A DNA stretch of 64,000 bases from the NCBI RefSeq assembly GCF_004343775.1, contig NZ_PTXL01000001.1, forward strand, positions 496,001-560,000. The letters run 5' to 3'. The position numbers and the translations under genes are program-made. Below, one piece after another: positions 1 through 7,234 of the stretch. Below the pieces are notes generated by a model. The model searched no databases, had not been told where the DNA came from, and worked only from the letters and a program-made list of their open reading frames with translations. This stretch comes from Burkholderia sp. SRS-46. GTDB taxonomy: Bacteria; Pseudomonadota; Gammaproteobacteria; Burkholderiales; Burkholderiaceae. The stretch's first letter is position 1. Every line of letters begins with the position of its first letter.

Positions 1-942
1 CAGGCGATGTCCGCGATCGTCGTCACGTGGTTCGTGTCATGGCTTGTGTGGATCATCGTCGATACGGCGATCCAGGAGGCGCTCAACTCGGCCGCCGCGC
101 GGCGCGGCCGCAATCCGAGCGTGCGCGCGCGTACGATGCTGCCGCTCGTGCGCAACGTCGTGTTCGTCACGATCATCACGGTCGCGGCGATCGTCACCGC
201 GGCGAACCTCGGCATCAACGTGACGCCGCTGCTCGCCGGCGCCGGCGTGATCGGCCTCGCGGTCGGCTTCGGCGCGCAGTCGCTCGTGTCCGACCTGATC
301 ACGGGGCTGTTCATCATCGTCGAGGACACGATCTCGGTGGGCGACTGGATCGACGTCGACGGCGGCCACGCGGGCACCGTCGAGCACCTGTCGATCCGCA
401 CCGTCCGGCTGCGGGACGGGCAGGGCGCGCTGCACGCGATTCCGTTCTCGCAGATCAAGATCGTCAAGAACCTGTCGCGCGACTTCGGCTGCGCGGTGTT
501 CGAAGTGCGCGCGCCGCTGTCCGCCGACGTCGACGCGCTCACGCGGCTGATCCATGATGCGGGCTCCGACCTGTGGAGCGACTTCGCGGTGCGGCGCCAG
601 ATGCTCGGCGGCGTCGAGGTGTGGGGGCTCGACCGTTTCGAGCCGAACTGGCTGATCGTCAAGGGCCAGATTCGCACGCAGCCGCTGCAGCAGGCGACCG
701 TGATGCGCGCGTTCAATGCGTGCGTGAAGGCGAGGATGGAAGCGGCGGGCATCGAGATCCCGGTGCCGCAGATGCAGGTGGTGTCGCCGCCGGAGCACGG
801 CGCGGCGGAAGGGCAGGTGACGGCGGCCGGCGAGAACGGCGCGGCCAATGAGGCGACGGTGGTGCCGGTCAAGCCGGCGGCCGGGGTGCAGGCGGCTCCG
901 GCGTCGTCTTCGGCCGCGCGCGACGGTCGCGGCGCGACTTGA
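1..942 (+). CDS. MscS-family mechanosensitive channel, C-terminal part
   Basis: The reading frame is open from the left edge of the window, so the gene starts upstream and only its 3' part is present; the ATG at 7 is probably internal. The product is an inner-membrane small-conductance mechanosensitive channel. The Gly/Ala-rich pore helix of the family is visible in the first third (GAGVIGLAVGFGAQSLVSD), followed by the beta-domain segment with VGDWIDVDG and a cytoplasmic alpha/beta domain. The last ~50 residues are a low-complexity Ala/Val/Pro tail that the family does not require. The family assignment is firm, but which MscS paralogue this is cannot be told from the fragment. Confidence 0.9.
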   Translation, partial: QAMSAIVVTWFVSWLVWIIVDTAIQEALNSAAARRGRNPSVRARTMLPLVRNVVFVTIITVAAIVTAANLGINVTPLLAGAGVIGLAVGFGAQSLVSDLITGLFIIVEDTISVGDWIDVDGGHAGTVEHLSIRTVRLRDGQGALHAIPFSQIKIVKNLSRDFGCAVFEVRAPLSADVDALTRLIHDAGSDLWSDFAVRRQMLGGVEVWGLDRFEPNWLIVKGQIRTQPLQQATVMRAFNACVKARMEAAGIEIPVPQMQVVSPPEHGAAEGQVTAAGENGAANEATVVPVKPAAGVQAAPASSSAARDGRGAT

Positions 943-1027
943 GCCCGGCGCGGCCGCGCATGTCGGTATTTATCCCGGTCGACGCGCGCTGACGGTTTCC
1001 ATATTGTTCCCCTGGATGCTATGTGCA

Positions 1028-1042
1028 TAGAATAAATTTCTA
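1028..1042. promoter_or_regulatory. Lrp/AsnC-type operator
   Basis: TAGAATAAATTTCTA matches the published Lrp consensus YAGHAWATTWTDCTR at 13 of 15 positions, and its arms TAGAA/TTCTA are a perfect inverted repeat. It lies just upstream of the regulator starting at 1062, so autoregulation is the simplest reading. A similar box precedes the second Lrp-family gene of the window (37692-37706). Confidence 0.6.
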
Positions 1043-1061
1043 TCGAGAAAGGGCCGGGGAA

Positions 1062-1532
1062 ATGGATGCCATCGATCGCAAGCTGCTGGAGCTGTTGCAG
1101 GCGGATGCCACGCTGCCGATTGCGGAGCTCGCGCAACGCGTGAACCTGTCGCAGACGCCGTGCTGGAAGCGCGTGCAGCGGCTCAAGGAGACGGGCGCGA
1201 TTCGCGCGCAGGTCGCACTGTGCGACCCGCGCAAGCTGGGCGTCGGCACGACGGTGTTCGTCGCCGTGCGCACCAACCAGCACACCGAGGAGTGGGCGCA
1301 GCGCTTCACGCTGGCGGTGCGCGACATGCCCGAAGTCGTCGAGGTGTACCGGATGAGCGGCGAGACCGATTACCTGCTGCGCGTCGTGGTCGCGGGCATC
1401 GACGACTACGATCGTGTCTACAAGCAGCTGATCCGCGCGGTGCCGCTGTTCGACGTCAGCTCGTCGTTCGCGATGGAGCAGATCAAGTACTCGACCGCGC
1501 TGCCCGTGCGCGACGTCGCCGAGCCGGCGTAA
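1062..1532 (+). CDS. Lrp/AsnC-family transcriptional regulator
   Basis: A 156-residue protein of usual family length. An N-terminal winged helix-turn-helix (MDAIDRKLLELLQADATL, then LSQTPCWKRVQRL as the recognition region) is followed by a RAM ligand-binding domain (VEVYRMSGETDYLLRVVV). The ATG at 1062 is preferred over the in-frame ATG at 1023 because it begins with the canonical MD-IDRKLL start and has a purine-rich ribosome site (GGCCGGGGA). It is convergent with the iron-transporter ATPase gene, 27 bp away. Effector and targets are unknown; a palindromic Lrp box 20 bp upstream suggests autoregulation. Confidence 0.92.
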   Translation: MDAIDRKLLELLQADATLPIAELAQRVNLSQTPCWKRVQRLKETGAIRAQVALCDPRKLGVGTTVFVAVRTNQHTEEWAQRFTLAVRDMPEVVEVYRMSGETDYLLRVVVAGIDDYDRVYKQLIRAVPLFDVSSSFAMEQIKYSTALPVRDVAEPA

Positions 1533-1559
1533 CGCGCCGGTGCGACGCGCGCCGCCGGC

Positions 1560-2333
1560 TCAGCGGCCGCGCGCGAGTGCGCGGGCGCGTTCGTCGGCGA
1601 GCGCGTCGCGGCGCACGAAATCGGCGACGAATGCGCTGGCCGGCGCGTGGTGCAGCGCGTACGGCGTATCCCATTGCGCGAGCCGCCCCTGCTGCATCAC
1701 GCCGATGCGGTCGGCGATCGCGAACGCTTCCGCCTGGTTGTGCGTGACGAGGATCGCCGTGTGGCCGGTGCGCTTCAGGATGTCGCGCAGCTCGAACGCG
1801 AGGCGCTCGCGCGTATCGACGTCGAGGTTCGAGAACGGTTCGTCGAGCAGCAGCAGTTCCGGCGACGGCGCGAGCGCGCGGGCGAGCGCGACGCGCTGCT
1901 GCTGGCCGCCGGACAGCTCGTGCGGATAGGCACCGGCGGCATCCGCGAGGCCGACGAGCGCGAGCAGCTCGGCCACCCGCGCGCGCCGTTCGGCCGCCGG
2001 CCGCCGCCGCAGGCCGAACGCGACGTTGTCCGCGGCGCTCAGGTGCGGGAACAGCGCGTAATCCTGGAACATCATGCCGATGCGCCGCCGCTCGGGCGGC
2101 ACGTCGACCGACGGCGACGCGACACTTGCGCCGTCCAGCACGATGCGGCCCGCGCGCACCGGCTCGAAGCCGGCGATCGCGCGCAGCACGGTGGTCTTGC
2201 CGCAGCCGGACGCGCCGAGCAGGCAGCCGATGTCGCCACGGGGCAGCGCGAGGCTGAGCCCGTCGACCACCGTGCGGCGGCCCTGCGGCGTGTCGTAGGC
2301 GAGGGTGAGGGCGTCGAGTTCGAGCAGGTTCAC
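1560..2333 (-). CDS. Ferric-iron ABC transporter, ATP-binding protein (FbpC/AfuC type)
   Basis: A 257-residue ATPase that energises ferric-iron uptake across the inner membrane. Visible motifs are Walker A (GASGCGKTT), the signature LSGGQQQRVALARAL, Walker B (LLLLDEPF) and the switch His in LVTHNQAEA. It lacks the long C-terminal regulatory domain of larger FbpC proteins. It is the last gene of a three-gene leftward operon, 4 bp after the fused permease. The family is clear; the iron substrate is inferred from the partner binding protein and the Fur box at 5157-5171. Confidence 0.9.
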   Translation of the reverse strand: MNLLELDALTLAYDTPQGRRTVVDGLSLALPRGDIGCLLGASGCGKTTVLRAIAGFEPVRAGRIVLDGASVASPSVDVPPERRRIGMMFQDYALFPHLSAADNVAFGLRRRPAAERRARVAELLALVGLADAAGAYPHELSGGQQQRVALARALAPSPELLLLDEPFSNLDVDTRERLAFELRDILKRTGHTAILVTHNQAEAFAIADRIGVMQQGRLAQWDTPYALHHAPASAFVADFVRRDALADERARALARGR

Positions 2334-2337
2334 AGTG

Positions 2338-4017
2338 TCAGGCTCCGATCTTGTGGCGGGTGCGGGCGAGCAGGATCACGGGCACGAGCCCGGCGAGCAC
2401 GATCGCGAGCGCGGCGACCGCGCCTTCCTCGTAGGTGCCGCGCGCGGCTTCCGCATACAGCCAGGTCGCGAGCGTGTCGAAGTTCAGCGGGCGCAGCAGC
2501 AGCGTCGCCGGCAATTCCTTCATCGCGTCGACGAACACCAGCAGCGCGCTCGTGGTCAGCGCAGGCCGCAGCAGCGGCAGGTGCACGCGCCGCAGCGTGC
2601 CGCCGGCGGTTTCGCCGAGCGAGCGGGCCGCCTGCTCGAGCGACGGCGGGATGTGCGCGAGGCCGGCCTCGATGCTGCCGGCCGAGATCGCGAGGAAGCG
2701 CACCGTGTACGCGATCACGAGCGCGACCGCCGAGCCCATCAGGATGAGCCCGTCACGGCCGAGCGCCGCGCCGATCACGCGATCGGCGGCCGCGAGCGGG
2801 ATCAGCAGGCCGATCGCGAGCACGGTGCCCGGCACCGCGTAGCCGAGGCTCGCGATCCGCGCGCAGATGCGCGCCGGGCCCGCGCCGGCGCTGTCGCGCT
2901 GCGCGCGCGCGGCCCAGGCGACGACCAGCCCGCACACGAGCGTGGCCGCGGTCGCGGCGAGCGCGATCGTCAGCGTGTTGACGAGCCCCGTCAGCAACTG
3001 CGCGGACACGCCGCCGACGAGATGCAGCCGCTTGCCCGTTTCGACCGCGAGATACGCGGCCGGCGCGCCGAAGCCGAGCAGCACCGGCAGCCAGCCGAGC
3101 GCCGCGGCGCTCCACGCGGCCGGGCCGCGCAGCCGGCGCGGCGCGATCGGGCGCATGCGCCGGCCGTGCGCATAGCGCTGGCGGCGGCGCCCGTAGCGCT
3201 CGAGCACGATCATGCCGACGACGATCGCGAGCATCGCGAGCGCGATCTGCGCGGCGCCGGCGAGGTCGGAGCGGGTGATCCAGGTGGTGTAGACCGACAC
3301 GGTCAGCGTCTGCACGCCGAGAAATTCCGATGCGCCGATGTCGTTGAGCGTTTCGAGCAGCGCGAGGCTGACGCCGACCGCGATCGCCGGCCGCGCGAGC
3401 GGCACCACCACCCGCCAGAACGTCGCGATGCGCCCGGCGCCGAGCGTGCGCGCGGCTTCGAGCAGGCTCGCGGACTGCGTGACGAACATCGCGCGGGTGC
3501 TCAGGTAGACATACGGGTACAGCACGAAGCCGAGCACGAAGATCGCGCCGGGCAGCGAGCGCAGGTCGGGCAGGCGGAACTGGCGCGGGCTGTCGAAGCC
3601 GAGCAGCCAGCGGATCGCGCCCTGCACGGGGCCGATCGGGTGCAGCAGGTCGAGATACGCGAACGCGACGATGTAGGTAGGCACCGCGAGCGGCAGCAGC
3701 AGTGCCCAGGTCAGCGCGCGGCGCCCGGGAAAGTCGTACGCGGTGACGAGCCACGCGCTGCCGGTGCCGACGATCGTGACGATCGCGCCGACGCCCGCGA
3801 GCAGCAGCAGCGTGTTTGCGAGCGCCTGCGGCAGCACGAATTCGGCGAGATGGCGCCAGTGCGCGACATCGGCGCCGAACGCGGCGCCGACCAGCACGGC
3901 AAGCGGCGCCGCGACCAGCGCGGCGATCGCGAGCGACGCGGCGAGCCACACGCCGCCCTTCAGGCGCGGCGCCCGCCGCGGGCGGCGGGCGGGCGCGAAC
4001 GAGGCATCAGTTGTCAA
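2338..4017 (-). CDS. Ferric-iron ABC transporter, fused permease (FbpB type)
   Basis: A 559-residue inner-membrane permease with two BPD-transport modules in tandem, the usual FbpB arrangement, giving about 12 membrane segments. Each half carries an EAA-type cytoplasmic loop (LLEAARTLGAGRIATFWRVVVP in the first half, LEQAARSLGETAGGTLRRVHLP in the second). The start is a TTG at 4017 that overlaps the end of the binding-protein gene by 11 bp, implying translational coupling; there is no in-frame ATG nearby. It forms the membrane channel with the neighbouring ATPase and binding protein. Confidence 0.9.
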   Translation of the reverse strand: MTTDASFAPARRPRRAPRLKGGVWLAASLAIAALVAAPLAVLVGAAFGADVAHWRHLAEFVLPQALANTLLLLAGVGAIVTIVGTGSAWLVTAYDFPGRRALTWALLLPLAVPTYIVAFAYLDLLHPIGPVQGAIRWLLGFDSPRQFRLPDLRSLPGAIFVLGFVLYPYVYLSTRAMFVTQSASLLEAARTLGAGRIATFWRVVVPLARPAIAVGVSLALLETLNDIGASEFLGVQTLTVSVYTTWITRSDLAGAAQIALAMLAIVVGMIVLERYGRRRQRYAHGRRMRPIAPRRLRGPAAWSAAALGWLPVLLGFGAPAAYLAVETGKRLHLVGGVSAQLLTGLVNTLTIALAATAATLVCGLVVAWAARAQRDSAGAGPARICARIASLGYAVPGTVLAIGLLIPLAAADRVIGAALGRDGLILMGSAVALVIAYTVRFLAISAGSIEAGLAHIPPSLEQAARSLGETAGGTLRRVHLPLLRPALTTSALLVFVDAMKELPATLLLRPLNFDTLATWLYAEAARGTYEEGAVAALAIVLAGLVPVILLARTRHKIGA

Positions 4018-5050
4018 AGCCGACCTTGTCGACGAGCTGGCTCGCCTGCTTGCGGTATTTCGCGATTTCCGCGAGCGGCAGCGGGTCGACCTTCAGCGGG
4101 CCGAAGCTCGCGACGACCGGGTCCAGCTTCACGTTCGCGCGCACCGGATACTCGTAGTTCGCCTGCGCGTACAGCGTCTGTGCGTCCGGCGACACGAGGT
4201 ATTCGAGCAGCTTGACCGCGTTGGCCTTGTGCGGCGCGTGCTTCGCGACCGCCGCGCCGCTGATGTTCACGTGCGTGCCGCCGCTTTTCGCGTTCGCGAA
4301 GGTCGGCCGCACGACCTTGATCGCATCGCCCCACTTGCGCGCGTCGGTGCCCGGTTCCGAGTTCTTCATGTGGCCGACGTAGTACGCGTTCGCGAGGCCG
4401 ACGTCGCAGATCCCGCCGAGGATGTCGCGCGCGACGTCGCGGTCGCCGCCCGTCGCCTTGCGCGCGAGGTTCGCCTTCACGCCGCGCAGCCACTTCTCGG
4501 TCGCGGCCTCGCCGTCGTGCGCGATCATCGACGCGACCAGCGCGGTGTTGTACGGATGCTGGCCGGAGCGGATGCACACCTTGCCTTTCCACTTCGGATC
4601 GGCGAGGTCTTCGTAGCGGAACGCGTCGACCTTCAGGTCCTTCTCGACGTACAGCACGCGGTCGCGCAGCGACAGCGCGTACCAGTCGCCCTGCGCGCCG
4701 CGCAGGTTCGCGGGAATCGCGTCGTCGAGCGCCTTCGAGCGGATCGGCTGGGTGACGCCGCCGTCGACCAGGTCGAGCAGGTTGCCGATGTCGACCGTCA
4801 TCAGCACGTCGGCCGGCGACTGGCCGCCTTCCGCCTTCACGCGCTCGAGCAGGCCGTCCTTCACGAACACGGTGTTGACCTTGACGCCGCTCTGTTTCGT
4901 GAACGCGTCGATCAGCGGCTGGATCAGCTTCGGCTCGCGGGTGGTGTACAGGCTGACTTCCTCGGCCGCGTGGGCGAGCGGCGCGAAGGCGGCCGCGGTG
5001 ACGGCGAGGGCGCCGACGAGCGGCAGCAGGCGGGTGCGCGGGTGCGACAT
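4007..5050 (-). CDS. Ferric-iron ABC transporter, periplasmic binding protein (FbpA/AfuA type)
   Basis: A 347-residue protein with a Sec signal peptide (basic MSHPRTR, then a hydrophobic stretch, likely cleaved after AHA near residue 28). The mature start AEEVSLYTTREP and the C-terminal ANYEYPVR segment are typical of transferrin-like FbpA proteins, where paired tyrosines in that region bind Fe(III). The ATG at 5050 is chosen because it begins the signal peptide and has GGGAGC upstream; frames reaching further upstream run through the promoter. It is the first gene of the leftward iron-uptake operon, about 105 bp downstream of a Fur box. Confidence 0.92.
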   Translation of the reverse strand: MSHPRTRLLPLVGALAVTAAAFAPLAHAAEEVSLYTTREPKLIQPLIDAFTKQSGVKVNTVFVKDGLLERVKAEGGQSPADVLMTVDIGNLLDLVDGGVTQPIRSKALDDAIPANLRGAQGDWYALSLRDRVLYVEKDLKVDAFRYEDLADPKWKGKVCIRSGQHPYNTALVASMIAHDGEAATEKWLRGVKANLARKATGGDRDVARDILGGICDVGLANAYYVGHMKNSEPGTDARKWGDAIKVVRPTFANAKSGGTHVNISGAAVAKHAPHKANAVKLLEYLVSPDAQTLYAQANYEYPVRANVKLDPVVASFGPLKVDPLPLAEIAKYRKQASQLVDKVGFDN

Positions 5051-5156
5051 GGGAGCTCCGGGAGGCAGGTGGACGAAGAAGACGTTCCGGGCCGCGCCTG
5101 CCGCTCGAATGACCTGGAACATTACATAATGGAAGACTTGGGATTCTAGATCGGAA

Positions 5157-5171
5157 TGGGAATGATTATCA
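5157..5171. promoter_or_regulatory. Fur box upstream of the iron ABC operon
   Basis: TGGGAATGATTATCA matches the 7-1-7 Fur inverted repeat TGATAATnATTATCA at 13 of the 14 defined positions or better, depending on how the centre is counted. The reverse strand reads TGATAATCATT, a perfect Fur core. It lies in the promoter region of the FbpABC-type operon, so iron-dependent repression is expected. Confidence 0.75.
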
Positions 5172-5301
5172 AATGAAAGCTTGCGTCGGGCCTGGGAAAG
5201 GTCGCGCGGCGGGGGGGCGGGGCGGCAGGGAATTGCGCGGCAACGCGCGCGCATGCGCGTAGAATGCCCGCTTCGATGAATTTGACGGAGCAGGCCCGAC
5301 C

Positions 5302-5466
5302 ATGAACGATCAGCGCAAGAAGAATCCGGTACGCAACGTGGGCATCCTGATCGTCGTGGCCGTCGCGCTCGTGATCGGCACGATCCTCTACAACGCGATC
5401 TCGCAGAAGCGCGCGTACGACGAAGCGCATCCGGCGGTGGCATCGAGCGCGTCGGCGGCGCACTGA
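5302..5466 (+). CDS. Small single-span membrane protein (54 aa)
   Basis: A 54-residue open frame starting MNDQRKKNPVRN. It has a basic N-terminus, one strongly hydrophobic segment (about residues 14-30, ILIVVAVALVIGTIL) and an Ala/Ser-rich C-terminus ending in His. The layout suggests an inner-membrane protein with its N-terminus in the cytoplasm. A purine-rich GGAG lies about 10 bp before the ATG. It is divergent from the iron-transport operon and convergent with the amino-acid permease. No family is recognised and no function is proposed. Confidence 0.65.
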   Translation: MNDQRKKNPVRNVGILIVVAVALVIGTILYNAISQKRAYDEAHPAVASSASAAH

Positions 5467-5509
5467 CGCGTCGCGGCGCCGGGCGTGCCGGCCGCCGGAC
5501 GGTCGGGAA

Positions 5510-5526
5510 GGCGGTTCGGAACCGCC
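5510..5526. terminator. Small hairpin between convergent genes
   Basis: GGCGGTT and AACCGCC form a perfect 7-bp stem around a CGG loop between the convergent 54-residue gene and the permease gene. There is no T-tract on either side, so terminator function is only suggested by position. Confidence 0.3.
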
Positions 5527-5575
5527 GGGCAGAGGAGCGACGCGGGCGCCGGAGCCGGCGCGCCGCGTGCGTGCG

Positions 5576-6943
5576 TCAACGTGACGCGGGCGCGAATTTC
5601 GGGCGGACCCGGATGAAGAAGACCGCCGCGAGCAGCACCATCCAGGCGGCGCCGACGTACAGCGCGATGCGGGTGTCCTCGAACCAGCCGAGCATCGCGA
5701 TCACGAAGCCCATGAACGCGATCGTCAGCGCCGGCGCGACCGGCCACAGCGGCACCTTGAACTTCAGCGCCGCGACTTCCGCGGCCGACAGGCGGCGCCG
5801 CATCGCGACCTGCGACAGCAGGATCATCAGCCACACCCACACCGTCGCGAACGTCGCGATCGCCGCGACCATCAGGAACACGTCCTTCGGCATCAGGTAG
5901 TTGAGCAGCACGCCGAACAGCAGCGCGCCGGCCATCACGAGCACCGTGACCCACGGCACCCCGTGGCGCGACGTTGTCGTCAGCACGCGCGGCGCCTGGC
6001 CCTGTTGCGCCATCCCGAACATCATGCGGCCCGCGCCGAAGATGTCGCTGTTGATCGCGGAGATCGCCGCGCTGATCACGACGAGGTTCAGGATCGTCGC
6101 GGCCGATTTCACGCCGAGCGCCGAGAAGATCTGCACGAACGGGCTGCCGCTGCTGCCGACGCCCGTCCACGGGCTGATCGACATCAGCACGACCATCGTC
6201 AGCACGTAGAACAGCAGGATGCGCGCCGGCACCGCGTTGATCGCGCGCGGGATCACGCGCTCCGGATCCTTCGCCTCGCCGGCGCTCATCCCGATCACCT
6301 CGATGCCGCCGTACGCGAAGATCACGACCGACAGCGACGCGATCAGCCCGCCGATGCCGTTCGGCAGGAAGCCGCCGTGGCTCCACAGGTTCGCGAACGA
6401 CGGCGCATCGGCCGCGTGGCCGAGATGCATGCCGGTCAGCAGGAGCGCGACGCCGCCGCCGATCATCGCGACGATCGCGCCGACCTTGATGATCGACAGC
6501 CAGAACTCGAGCTCGCCGAACACCTTCACGTGGCACAGGTTGAGCCCGCAGATGATCGTCACGACCGCGAGCACCCAGATCCACTGCGGCACGCCCGGAA
6601 ACCAGAAGCCCATGTAGATGCCGAACGCGGTGATGTCCGCGATCGCGACGATCACCATCTCGAGCGTGTAGGTCCAGCCGGTGACGAAGCCCGCGAACGG
6701 GCCGAGGTTCTCGGTCGCGTAATGGCCGAACGAGCCGGCGACCGGCTCGCGCACGGCCATTTCGCCGAGCGCGCGCATCACCATGTAGACGGCCGCGCCG
6801 CCGAGGATGTAGGCCAGGATCACCGCCGGGCCCGCGAGCTGGATCGCGGACGCCGAGCCGTAGAACAGGCCGGTGCCGATCGCCGAGCCCAGCGCGAGAA
6901 AGCGGATGTGCCGCGCGCTCAGGTGGCGCTGCAAGTTCTTCAT
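5576..6943 (-). CDS. Amino-acid permease, APC family (ProY/HutT-like)
   Basis: A 455-residue inner-membrane transporter with about 12 hydrophobic segments and the APC/AAT signature near the N-terminus ([17 protein letters not shown]), followed by [15 protein letters not shown]. The ATG at 6943 gives the standard family N-terminus [15 protein letters not shown] and has GGAGAC upstream. Overall it resembles ProY/GabP/HutT-type proton symporters for proline, GABA or histidine. A perfect palindrome containing the HutC-type core TTGTCTATACAA lies 57 bp upstream of the start, which favours histidine or urocanate control. That substrate is an inference. Confidence 0.88.
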   Translation of the reverse strand: MKNLQRHLSARHIRFLALGSAIGTGLFYGSASAIQLAGPAVILAYILGGAAVYMVMRALGEMAVREPVAGSFGHYATENLGPFAGFVTGWTYTLEMVIVAIADITAFGIYMGFWFPGVPQWIWVLAVVTIICGLNLCHVKVFGELEFWLSIIKVGAIVAMIGGGVALLLTGMHLGHAADAPSFANLWSHGGFLPNGIGGLIASLSVVIFAYGGIEVIGMSAGEAKDPERVIPRAINAVPARILLFYVLTMVVLMSISPWTGVGSSGSPFVQIFSALGVKSAATILNLVVISAAISAINSDIFGAGRMMFGMAQQGQAPRVLTTTSRHGVPWVTVLVMAGALLFGVLLNYLMPKDVFLMVAAIATFATVWVWLMILLSQVAMRRRLSAAEVAALKFKVPLWPVAPALTIAFMGFVIAMLGWFEDTRIALYVGAAWMVLLAAVFFIRVRPKFAPASR

Positions 6944-6999
6944 TGAGTCTCCGATATCGTTATGCGACGGACCGGGCGAGCGGGACCGGTCCGATTGGC

Positions 7000-7021
7000 T
7001 CAAGTTGTCTATACAACTTGA
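7000..7021. promoter_or_regulatory. HutC/GntR-type palindromic operator
   Basis: Perfect 9-bp arms TCAAGTTGT and ACAACTTGA flank the spacer CTAT. The centre TTGTCTATACAA equals the reverse complement of TTGTATAGACAA, the core of the enteric hut operator bound by the GntR-family repressor HutC. It lies 57 bp upstream of the amino-acid permease start. No GntR gene is present in the window. Confidence 0.6.
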
Positions 7022-7179
7022 ATGTGAACGAATGATAACAAGCCGGGATGGGTGACCGGAATCGGGTATTCCCTGACTGGCGCGACGAGCGAAACAGGGT
7101 GTGGGGCGGTCGCGCAAGGGGCGCGCGGGCCGCATGGAGCGGGTGGGGCATGCTTCGGGGGAGCGCTGAATCGGGAGCG

Positions 7180-7218
7180 CCGGTGGCCGATCCGCGACAG
7201 GCGCGGACCGGCCACCGG
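7180..7218 (-). terminator. Long hairpin after the FUSC gene
   Basis: A 9-bp stem (CCGGTGGCC with GGCCACCGG) and a 6-bp inner stem (TCCGCG with CGCGGA) are separated by a 2x2 internal loop and capped by ACAGG. It begins 17 bp after the stop codon of the leftward FUSC gene. There is no T-tract, so it may be a transcript-end hairpin rather than a canonical terminator. Confidence 0.4.
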
Positions 7219-7234
7219 CGGGGTAAAGCCGCGC

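Noticed and set aside
2305-4215. 636-codon plus-strand frame opposite the iron permease
   Set aside because: No start signal, no domain, and extreme Arg/Ala content; it is the complement of the FbpB-type gene.
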